Below, piece after piece: positions 1 to 4,412 of a DNA stretch of 5,706 nucleotides (the stretch's first letter is position 1; the number at the start of each line of letters is the position of its first letter). The position numbers and the translations under genes are program-made. The stretch is from the NCBI GenBank assembly GCA_943331145.2, contig CALQKL020000151.1, forward strand, positions 1 to 5,706. The letters are read 5' to 3'. Under the pieces are notes generated by a model. It worked only from the letters and a program-made list of their open reading frames with translations, did not search any database and was not told the origin of the DNA. The DNA is from Chitinophaga pinensis (lineage in GTDB: Bacteria > Bacteroidota > Bacteroidia > Chitinophagales > Chitinophagaceae).

Positions 1-27
1 AAATAGGGATGCACTAAACTAAATATT
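1..27 (-). pseudogene. Third partial tRNA-Val-derived copy, cut by window edge
   Basis: These bases match 109-135 of the next copy at 24 of 27 positions, covering the D loop to the start of the anticodon loop of a tRNA-Val-like sequence on the minus strand. Its 5' side is joined to a remnant (28-33) identical to the ATGCCT start of the GIY-YIG gene, so the roughly 240-base ORF seen in the neighbouring unit is absent here. The 3' half lies outside the window. It has no 5' acceptor strand and cannot be a functional tRNA. Confidence 0.7.
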
Positions 28-33
28 AGGCAT

Positions 34-60
34 AAAAAAACCTCACTTTTTATAGTGAGG
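34..60 (-). terminator. Hairpin terminator after the truncated tRNA copy
   Basis: Read on the minus strand, a 7-bp stem (AGTGAGG at 54-60 on plus, with CCTCACT at 41-47) closes a 6-base loop and is followed by seven T (34-40). It has the same stem core and the same T-run as the terminator after the intact tRNA, so it was duplicated together with the tRNA segment. The ATG of the ORF-less third unit follows the T-run directly. Confidence 0.75.
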
Positions 61-69
61 TTTCGTTTG

Positions 70-132
70 TGGGAGTTACAGGAGTCGAACCTGTGACCCT
101 CCCGATGTAAATCGGGATGCACTAAACCAACT
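70..132 (-). pseudogene. 5'-truncated tRNA-Val copy with 8-base anticodon loop
   Basis: This is a 63-base copy of the tRNA-Val gene at 428-502, from the D loop to the discriminator base. Plus-strand bases 66-101 are identical to 424-459, covering the variable region, T arm, 3' acceptor strand and a few flanking bases. The 5' acceptor strand and D-stem start are missing and are replaced by the 3' end of the GIY-YIG gene, whose TAG stop (131-133) lies at the junction. The anticodon arm differs from the intact tRNA: the stem TCCCG/CGGGA is perfect but closes an 8-base loop (ATTTACAT) instead of 7. The triplet TAC is still present in the loop. Without a 5' acceptor strand it should not be an aminoacylated tRNA, although the T arm and anticodon arm could still fold. 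Confidence 0.85.
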
Positions 133-385
133 ATTTTGCCCTTATAAGTTCTTCGATTTTCTTTCTGCTTTTCCATTTTTTAATTTCTCTTTCACGTGCA
201 AAAGCATCAGCTTTCAATTCAAATACCTCACTGTATTTCAAACCCCAATCATTTATATTACCAGTAAATCCTTTATGATTTGAATTGTGTTTTCTTATTC
301 TTTCTTCTAAATCATCAGATGTACATCCGACGTAGAATTTGTTTTTAGTTGCAGAATATAAAATATAAACGTGTGGCATAGGCAT
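131..385 (-). CDS. Short GIY-YIG endonuclease-like protein
   Basis: An 84-residue single-domain GIY-YIG protein of the YhbQ/UPF0213-like group. Visible family landmarks are Val-Tyr-Ile at 6-8 (the GIY element), Tyr-Val-Gly at 18-20 (the YIG element), Arg29 as the expected catalytic arginine, His33-Asn34 (the family's R..xHN signature) and Glu65 as the expected metal ligand in AREREIKKW. A complete nuclease active site is therefore present, with no extra DNA-binding domain. The length is normal for these stand-alone proteins. The first ATG (383-385) directly follows the T-run of the tRNA terminator and an in-frame TGA lies inside that hairpin, so translation cannot begin further upstream; a second ATG two codons on (377-379) is possible. 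There is no Shine-Dalgarno sequence and no separate promoter, so expression probably depends on read-through from tRNA-Val. Cellular role unknown; a homing-like role is inference. Confidence 0.85.
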   Translation of the reverse strand: MPMPHVYILYSATKNKFYVGCTSDDLEERIRKHNSNHKGFTGNINDWGLKYSEVFELKADAFAREREIKKWKSRKKIEELIRAK

Positions 386-418
386 AAAAAAACCTCACTC
401 TTTGTTTGTTGAGTGAGG
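386..418 (-). terminator. Terminator of tRNA-Val
   Basis: On the minus strand an 8-bp stem (GAGTGAGG at 411-418 with CCTCACTC at 393-400, plus coordinates) encloses a 10-base loop and is followed by seven T (386-392). It begins 9 bases after the tRNA discriminator base, as expected for an intrinsic terminator of a single tRNA transcript. The ATG of the GIY-YIG gene begins at the base after the T-run. Confidence 0.85.
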
Positions 419-427
419 CTGTTTTTG

Positions 428-502
428 TGGGAGTTACAGGAGTCGAACCTGTGACCCTCTGCTTGTAAGGCAGATGCTCTAAACCAACTGAGCTAAACTC
501 CC
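428..502 (-). tRNA. tRNA-Val (anticodon UAC)
   Basis: A complete 75-base cloverleaf on the minus strand: 7-bp acceptor stem GGGAGTT/AACTCCC with discriminator A, D stem GCTC/GAGC with a 10-base loop containing GG, anticodon stem TCTGC/GCAGA with 7-base loop CTTACAA, and T stem ACAGG/CCTGT with loop TTCGACT. The anticodon is TAC (465-467), reading GUA and, with usual modification, other Val codons. The CCA end is not encoded (next bases are CAA), so it must be added after transcription. Transcribed divergently from clpS. Confidence 0.97.
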
Positions 503-520
503 TTTCCGTTTTTCGGACTG

Positions 521-528
521 CGAAGATA
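521..528 (-). promoter_or_regulatory. Probable -7 box of tRNA-Val promoter
   Basis: The minus strand reads TATCTTCG, one mismatch from the Bacteroidota -7 consensus TAnnTTTG, 18 bases before the first base of tRNA-Val. This leaves room for a short 5' leader removed by RNase P. No clear -33 TTTG is visible at the usual spacing; the upstream DNA is instead T-rich. Confidence 0.55.
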
Positions 529-607
529 AGGGGAAATATTATTTAGAATAAAAAAAAATGAAATTATTTTTAAAAAATTTTTTTACTAATTTTTTACGTT
601 TATGTTT

Positions 608-615
608 TACTTTTG
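608..615 (+). promoter_or_regulatory. -7 box of clpS promoter
   Basis: TACTTTTG matches the TAnnTTTG consensus exactly. The box ends 8 bases before the clpS ATG, so the expected transcription start lies only a few bases before the start codon and the mRNA would be leaderless or nearly so. There is no good -33 TTTG, but the 541-600 stretch is made of long A and T tracts (for example A6T7 at 572-584) that could curve the DNA or act as an UP-like element for either divergent promoter. Confidence 0.6.
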
Positions 616-623
616 TTCCCTAA

Positions 624-926
624 ATGAAAATCAATTCTTCATACAATCCATTTGAAAAAGAATCATACGATTCCGACACGCTTACAGCTACCGAACCGCC
701 TTGCATTTTACTGGTTTGGAATGACGAGATTAATACTTTCCAGTGGGTTATTGATACGCTTATTGAAATTTGTGGTCATTCTAAAGAACAAGCTGAACAA
801 TGCGCCATGCTCATTCATCATAAAGGAAAATATGCTGTAAAAAAAGATAGCTACGAAGTTTTAAAACCGCTTTGCGATGCAATCAATGACAGAAATATCA
901 ACGCAACAATTGAAGAGCTTGTTTAG
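624..926 (+). CDS. clpS: ATP-dependent Clp protease adaptor ClpS
   Basis: ClpS is the cytosolic N-recognin that binds proteins with destabilising N-terminal residues and hands them to the ClpA or ClpC unfoldase of the Clp protease. The 100-residue length is normal. The N-terminal tail (about 1-25) is polar and disordered-looking, as in the family, where it engages the unfoldase. The core carries the N-degron pocket residues: Asn33-Asp34-Glu35 (E. coli Asn34-Asp35-Asp36) and His65 in IHHKGK (E. coli His66). The position of the E. coli gatekeeper Met40 is Phe39 here, which could change side-chain preference. The start at 624 is the first in-frame ATG and fits the adjacent -7 box; there is no Shine-Dalgarno sequence. 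A cyclophilin gene follows after 38 bases, possibly on the same transcript. The clpA/clpC partner is not in the window. Confidence 0.93.
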   Translation: MKINSSYNPFEKESYDSDTLTATEPPCILLVWNDEINTFQWVIDTLIEICGHSKEQAEQCAMLIHHKGKYAVKKDSYEVLKPLCDAINDRNINATIEELV

Positions 927-964
927 GATTCTACTTTCTAACTTTCAAACTAAAAAAATAATTT

Positions 965-1414
965 ATGACTGAGATAAAATTAACTCAAGGTGAAATGCAT
1001 ACTTCAAAAGGTATAATGAAATTTGAATTATATGATGATGCTGCGCCCATTGCCGCAGGAAATTTTATTAAATTAATTAAATCTGGTTACTACGACGGGT
1101 TGAGTTTCCATAGAGTAATTCCAAATTTTGTTGTTCAAGGCGGGTGCCCAGATGGAACAGGTGCTGGCGGTCCAGGTTATAGTATTCCTTGCGAAACGAA
1201 AGGAGACAAGCAATATCATGATAAAGGCGTGCTTTCAATGGCACATCGTGGCCCCAATACAGGTGGTTCTCAATTTTTTATTTGTCATAATAGGAACAAT
1301 ACCATTCATTTAGACCGTGTTCACACTTGCTTCGGAAAAATTATTGATGGATTAGACGTTATTGATTTAATTCAGCAAAACGACAAAATAGAAAAAGTAG
1401 TAATACTTGATTAG
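965..1414 (+). CDS. Cytoplasmic cyclophilin-type peptidyl-prolyl isomerase
   Basis: A 149-residue single-domain cyclophilin that catalyses cis-trans isomerisation of Xaa-Pro bonds. The catalytic segment FHRVIPNFVVQGG (48-60) supplies Arg50, Phe55 and Gln58 (human CypA Arg55, Phe60, Gln63), and GSQFFI (101-106) supplies Gln103 and Phe105 (CypA Gln111, Phe113). His120 aligns with CypA His126. The CypA Trp121 position is His115, as often seen in cyclosporin-insensitive bacterial enzymes. There is no signal peptide, so a cytosolic location is expected. All key residues are intact and the length is typical. It may be read from the clpS promoter or from a weak box TAACTTTC (939-946) in the short gap. 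No Shine-Dalgarno sequence. The gene symbol is left blank because ppiA and ppiB cannot be told apart with certainty. Confidence 0.93.
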   Translation: MTEIKLTQGEMHTSKGIMKFELYDDAAPIAAGNFIKLIKSGYYDGLSFHRVIPNFVVQGGCPDGTGAGGPGYSIPCETKGDKQYHDKGVLSMAHRGPNTGGSQFFICHNRNNTIHLDRVHTCFGKIIDGLDVIDLIQQNDKIEKVVILD

Positions 1415-1490
1415 TATCCATAAACCCACAATGAATTACAACTTATTGCATTTTAATATTTTTTTAAACATTTGTGGGCAATAATGTGGA

Positions 1491-1506
1491 ATTTGAAATT
1501 TCAAAT
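1491..1506. repeat. 16-base perfect palindrome, possible operator
   Basis: ATTTGAAATTTCAAAT is identical to its reverse complement. It lies 41 bases before the start of the exported Ppx/GppA-like gene and just upstream of a weak -7-like box. Its size and position suit a dimeric regulator's site, but the AT-rich setting makes a chance palindrome possible. Confidence 0.35.
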
Positions 1507-1508
1507 AT

Positions 1509-1516
1509 TATCTTAG
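1509..1516 (+). promoter_or_regulatory. Weak -7-like box before the Ppx/GppA-like gene
   Basis: TATCTTAG differs from TAnnTTTG at one fixed position and lies 31 bases before the ATG at 1548. No -33 TTTG occurs at the normal 19-21 base spacing. Offered only as the best candidate in the gap. Confidence 0.3.
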
Positions 1517-1547
1517 CCCTTGATTTCGAAGAAAATATATTAAAATC

Positions 1548-2705
1548 ATGCTAACCAACCTACTTTTCCGTTTAATAACCCTGTCGCTTACGTGCACATT
1601 TTTTTTAATAAATCTGCATGCTCAAACAAGTATTAAACATAAATTTAAAGGAACGAATGTTTATGCTGGTATAGAAATTGGCTCAAAGGGTGTAAAAATG
1701 AGTTTAATTGAGGTAACAGGCTCAGGTTTAAAAAATGGAAATTTCAACATTTTAAAAGATACTTCCACAAACACCGACTTTATTACATTCTCAAAAGAAT
1801 CTTTTCAAGCAACTTTAAAAGGTCTTACTGGTTTGTATTCTGTTGCAAATAAATCTTATCAAATTCCATCTGAAAAAATATTTATCGTTTTTAGTAGTGG
1901 CGTTAAAGTGGTTTCTGAAAGAGAAAACAAAACAACTTGGCTTACCAATATGTCTGATTCTTTCAAAATTGCGATTAGTGATCCTAATAGAATTATAAAA
2001 CCAATAGAAGTAATAGACGAAGCCAGATTATCTCATCTAGGCATAGTTCCAGAATCAAAAAGATACACTACTTTTTTAATTGATATTGGAAGTGGAAACA
2101 CCAAAGGTGGTTATTTCCCTTCTGGTAATACAAAAAATTTCAGCTTATTTCAGTTGACTTGGGGTACAAAAAGTATTTCAAATGCAACAGATAAAAGATT
2201 GGATGATGATCGAACCGTAGTAAATTTCAACAAACAAATGCAACGCGTTCTTTCAGGACAAGCTGATGAAGAAATCACTTATGCAGTAAATGTAAGTGGC
2301 GCTTACAACATGAGCGACAACATCGCATTTAGTGGTGGTATCGCTTGGGCCACGGCTAATTTAATGTATCCCGAACTTGCCGAAAATCAAGTAGTGCCGG
2401 TTTTATATGATGATGTGGTAAAATTAAGCGAACGTGTTTTCAAAAATTATTTGTCATTATCTGACACCGCAATTATTAAAACGATTCAAGATAATTCGCT
2501 AGATAAAAAATATATTGGCAACGAAATCAGAAAGGTAAATAAAGTTTTTGATCAACGTGCTTTAATGTCTGGTATAGGGTTGTTATTAAAAATAATGCGT
2601 CAATTTGAAGGGGTTTATGAAAAGAAACAATTTTACTTCATAAAAAATGGACAAGTTGGTTGGATCAGTGCTTTTGTTAATCAAACCATTTCTGAAAATA
2701 AATAA
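1548..2705 (+). CDS. Exported Ppx/GppA-like ASKHA-fold protein
   Basis: A 385-residue protein with an N-terminal signal peptide (hydrophobic 4-22, likely cleavage after LHA25, then Gln). The mature part carries the motif series of Ppx/GppA exopolyphosphatase/pppGpp phosphatases in order: phosphate-1 loop GIEIGSKG (41-48), IEVIDEARLSHLG (153-165), phosphate-2 loop IDIGSGNTK (178-186), FSGGIAWATANLM (261-273) and ALMSGIGLLLKIM (338-350). Glu158 aligns with the catalytic Glu121 of E. coli Ppx and Asp179 with Asp143. Other active-site positions differ: the first-loop Asp is Glu43, Asn21 is Lys47, and Glu150 is Lys186. Only the core domains are present, without the C-terminal HD-like region of long Ppx enzymes. 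Intracellular (p)ppGpp is not an obvious substrate for an exported protein, so it may bind or hydrolyse something else or be a pseudo-enzyme. Probably co-transcribed with the gene 28 bases downstream. The fold call is firm, the function is not. Confidence 0.75.
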   Translation: MLTNLLFRLITLSLTCTFFLINLHAQTSIKHKFKGTNVYAGIEIGSKGVKMSLIEVTGSGLKNGNFNILKDTSTNTDFITFSKESFQATLKGLTGLYSVANKSYQIPSEKIFIVFSSGVKVVSERENKTTWLTNMSDSFKIAISDPNRIIKPIEVIDEARLSHLGIVPESKRYTTFLIDIGSGNTKGGYFPSGNTKNFSLFQLTWGTKSISNATDKRLDDDRTVVNFNKQMQRVLSGQADEEITYAVNVSGAYNMSDNIAFSGGIAWATANLMYPELAENQVVPVLYDDVVKLSERVFKNYLSLSDTAIIKTIQDNSLDKKYIGNEIRKVNKVFDQRALMSGIGLLLKIMRQFEGVYEKKQFYFIKNGQVGWISAFVNQTISENK

Positions 2706-2733
2706 TCTCATTAAATAAAACGGTTGATCTTTT

Positions 2734-3669
2734 ATGAAAGATTACAAATCCATATTACTCATTTTTGTTTCATTATTATTACTAACAGTCTCTCTTGCTT
2801 TGTTGTGGACATGGGGCTATAATTATGGAAAAAAGAAGTATACACCTCCTACATCTGTTGGTGTGGATTCTATGGGAAATAAGATTCTTACTAAAGATTC
2901 TTTAAATCAATTGTATATAAATGCACTCAACAACATAAATACGCTTGACCTTGCTTTGTCAAAAGCAGATTCTTTGAAGCTCGATATTACTTTCAAGCTT
3001 ACAGAATTCAACAATCTTCGTGATGAAATCGCAACGCTATTATCCAATCCAACAGACATTGAAGGTTTATCTGCAGCTCAGCAAAAAATAGGAACGCTTC
3101 AAAGTAAAGTTGACGAACTAAGAAGACAAAACTTAGCTATACAACAAGAAAACAAAAGACTTGGAATTTTAATTGACAAATTAGCAAAAGTGGGTGATTC
3201 AGGTAACGATGTTATTACAGAAGCTAAAACAGCAATAACAGAACAAAAACAGACTCCAGAAAAACCCAATCCTTCAGGCGTACTTACAATTTCTGATTTA
3301 AACTTAGTGGGTTTAACCAATGATGATATTAATCTAACTGAAACCGATTTGGCGGATAATTTAAATCGTTTTTCAGGTTCTTTTTTAGTTAGAAATAATT
3401 TATCTCAAAATGCTTTTGGAGAGATTATGGTTGTAATTGTGCAACCTAATGGAAAAGTTCTACAATCATCATCATGGGATTCGGGCACATTTGAAACAAA
3501 AGAGGGTAGAAAAATTTATACCAGTAAAGTGAAATTTGATTGCAACAAAGGGGAGCTTAAAAAAATACCATTTTCCGTTTCTGCTGATCAATACCAAAAA
3601 GGAAATTATCAAGCCTTACTCTATCAAAATGGTAACCTCATAACCAAAATATCAAAATCATTCAATTGA
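2734..3669 (+). CDS. Membrane-anchored coiled-coil protein, unknown function
   Basis: I do not recognise a named family for this 311-residue protein. It has a short charged N-terminus, one strong hydrophobic segment (about 7-26) ending in WTWGYNYGKKK, which suggests an uncleaved signal anchor with the bulk in the periplasm. A helical region with heptad-like leucine spacing follows (about 56-152, e.g. KVDELRRQNLAIQQENKRL), then a Pro/Thr/Gln-rich linker (about 165-182). The C-terminal domain (about 184-311) is rich in alternating hydrophobic residues (GEIMVVIVQPNGKVL, YQALLYQNGNLI) and is probably an all-beta domain. It contains one cysteine, Cys270. No catalytic motif is visible. The gene starts 28 bases after the exported Ppx/GppA-like gene with no terminator or clear promoter between, so the two are probably one operon. 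A scaffold or regulatory partner is inference. Confidence 0.7.
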   Translation: MKDYKSILLIFVSLLLLTVSLALLWTWGYNYGKKKYTPPTSVGVDSMGNKILTKDSLNQLYINALNNINTLDLALSKADSLKLDITFKLTEFNNLRDEIATLLSNPTDIEGLSAAQQKIGTLQSKVDELRRQNLAIQQENKRLGILIDKLAKVGDSGNDVITEAKTAITEQKQTPEKPNPSGVLTISDLNLVGLTNDDINLTETDLADNLNRFSGSFLVRNNLSQNAFGEIMVVIVQPNGKVLQSSSWDSGTFETKEGRKIYTSKVKFDCNKGELKKIPFSVSADQYQKGNYQALLYQNGNLITKISKSFN

Positions 3670-3698
3670 TTTATTCTTTCTAGTTTTTGTTATCTTTC
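3666..3698 (+). promoter_or_regulatory. Candidate promoter for the 159-residue protein gene
   Basis: TATCTTTC (3691-3698) misses TAnnTTTG by its last base. A TTG (3666-3668) lies 22 bases upstream, close to the usual -33 spacing, and overlaps the stop codon of the preceding gene. Transcription would begin near 3704, placing the AT-rich repeat in the 5' leader. Confidence 0.4.
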
Positions 3699-3700
3699 AG

Positions 3701-3772
3701 AATAGAAGTCAAAAGTTAAAATTCAAAATTCAAAAACTGGAATTATTATTTTCTGCTTTTTACTTTTTAATT
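3701..3772. repeat. AT-rich intergenic repeat, copy 1
   Basis: This block begins with aatagaagtcaaaagt (3701-3716) and ends with tttttactttttaatt (3757-3772). Both 16-base blocks recur, identical and in the same order, at 4267-4282 and 4343-4358 on the other side of the 159-residue protein gene. Between them are AAAATTCAAAATTC-like runs. The two ends are partly complementary (A-rich left, T-rich right), so a long imperfect hairpin can form in RNA. Similar AAGTCAAAAGT/TTTTACTTTT blocks occur between genes in many Bacteroidota genomes (recollection, not checked). Confidence 0.6.
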
Positions 3773-3791
3773 TTTATTTATTGTAAAAATA

Positions 3792-4271
3792 ATGAAAGCT
3801 GCATCTTCCAAAGAAATTAAATCTGCTTTATCTGAACAATCACCAACGCAACTTATTGATTTGTGTTTAAGATTGGCTCGATTTAAAAAAGAAAATAAAG
3901 ATCTACTTACATACTTATTGTTTGAAGAACAAGATGAAGATGCTTATATCCAATCTGCAAAAAAAGTTATAGACGAAGGGTTTCAAACTTTAAACATTCA
4001 ATCGGTTTACATCGCCAAAAAGAACCTTCGAAAAATCATTCGCATTACCAATAAATTTATAAAATACAGTGGAATTGATACCACTGAAATAACCTTATTG
4101 ATTTATGTATGCAGATGTATTCAAGAATCTGGGTTGAAATTGAATAACAGCGTAGCACTAAAAAATATTTACTTATCACTTCTTAAAAAAATTAGCACAA
4201 AAATATCGGGCATGCACGAAGATCTTCAGTATGATTATAATAAAGAAATCAAACAATTGGAAATTCAATAG
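3792..4271 (+). CDS. Helical cytosolic protein of unknown function
   Basis: A 159-residue protein without signal peptide, membrane segment or recognisable catalytic motif. It looks all-helical and highly charged: KKENKDLLTYLLFEEQDEDAY at about 32-52, followed by basic amphipathic helices such as AKKNLRKIIRITNKFIKYSG (75-94). It resembles, from memory, a conserved Bacteroidota hypothetical protein, but no function is known to me. It has its own candidate promoter and is separated from both neighbours by AT-rich repeats, so it is probably a single-gene unit. The stop codon TAG (4269-4271) lies inside the 16-base left block of the downstream repeat. The start at 3792 is the first in-frame ATG; no Shine-Dalgarno sequence. 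Base composition and codon use look like the neighbours. Confidence 0.75.
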   Translation: MKAASSKEIKSALSEQSPTQLIDLCLRLARFKKENKDLLTYLLFEEQDEDAYIQSAKKVIDEGFQTLNIQSVYIAKKNLRKIIRITNKFIKYSGIDTTEITLLIYVCRCIQESGLKLNNSVALKNIYLSLLKKISTKISGMHEDLQYDYNKEIKQLEIQ

Positions 4272-4358
4272 AAGTCAAAAGTGAAAAGTAAAAAGTGAAA
4301 AAACTAGTCAAGAATGACGAGAATCGAATTTTAAATTTTGAATTTTTACTTTTTAATT
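4267..4358. repeat. AT-rich intergenic repeat, copy 2
   Basis: The second copy of the block at 3701-3772, with identical 16-base ends (4267-4282 and 4343-4358) and a longer, diverged centre. Within it AAAAGTAAAAA (4284-4294) is perfectly complementary to TTTTTACTTTT (4343-4353), giving an 11-bp stem with a 48-base loop. The structure could slow or end transcription after the 159-residue protein gene, but the long loop makes it a poor classical terminator. Confidence 0.6.
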
Positions 4359-4379
4359 ATTTAATTAACCACCACTTAG

Positions 4380-4387
4380 TAAATTCG
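4380..4387 (+). promoter_or_regulatory. Weak -7-like box before the Mur ligase gene
   Basis: TAAATTCG has one mismatch to TAnnTTTG and ends 25 bases before the ATG at 4413. No matching -33 TTTG is seen. It is the best candidate in the repeat-filled gap. Confidence 0.3.
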
Positions 4388-4412
4388 TGGATAATCCATA
4401 AAGCAATTAATA

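Larger units (their letters stand above)
34..385 (-). mobile_element. Putative tRNA-associated GIY-YIG element (one repeat unit)
   Basis: The interval is one period of a tandem array on the minus strand: GIY-YIG gene, tRNA-Val 3' portion, then terminator. The direct repeats are 34-132 (left) and 386-489 (right); each consists of the tRNA segment from the D loop to the 3' end plus a CCTCACT-type hairpin and seven T. The ORF sits exactly between the repeats, and a further unit to the left lacks the ORF. I infer that the gene spread by insertion at the 3' end of a tRNA gene, with duplication of the target's 3' part. From memory, short GIY-YIG genes are numerous in Bacteroidota genomes and often lie beside tRNA genes. 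No transposase, integrase or terminal inverted repeat is visible, so the mobility mechanism is unproven and unequal recombination is an alternative. Confidence 0.45.

Noticed and set aside
34..63. A CRISPR-like reading of the repeated hairpin and tRNA segments at the left end
   Set aside because: The repeats are long, tRNA-derived and unevenly spaced, with a whole gene in one spacer; there are no cas genes.
541..600. AT-rich tract between tRNA-Val and clpS as a replication origin
   Set aside because: No DnaA-box-like sites or origin-linked genes are present; homopolymer tracts in a divergent promoter region explain it.
652..840. 62-codon open frame on the plus strand inside clpS
   Set aside because: It overlaps the clearly recognisable clpS frame and its translation shows no family motif.
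1128..1313. 61-codon open frame on the plus strand inside the cyclophilin gene
   Set aside because: Out-of-frame shadow of a gene with intact catalytic motifs.
1408..1420. Small inverted repeat ATACT/AGTAT at the end of the cyclophilin gene as a terminator
   Set aside because: The stem is only 5 bp, AT-rich and not followed by a T-run.
3099..3320. 73-codon minus-strand open frame opposite the coiled-coil gene
   Set aside because: It lies antisense to a well-supported long gene, its Leu/Ser-rich translation reflects the complement, and no promoter is seen.
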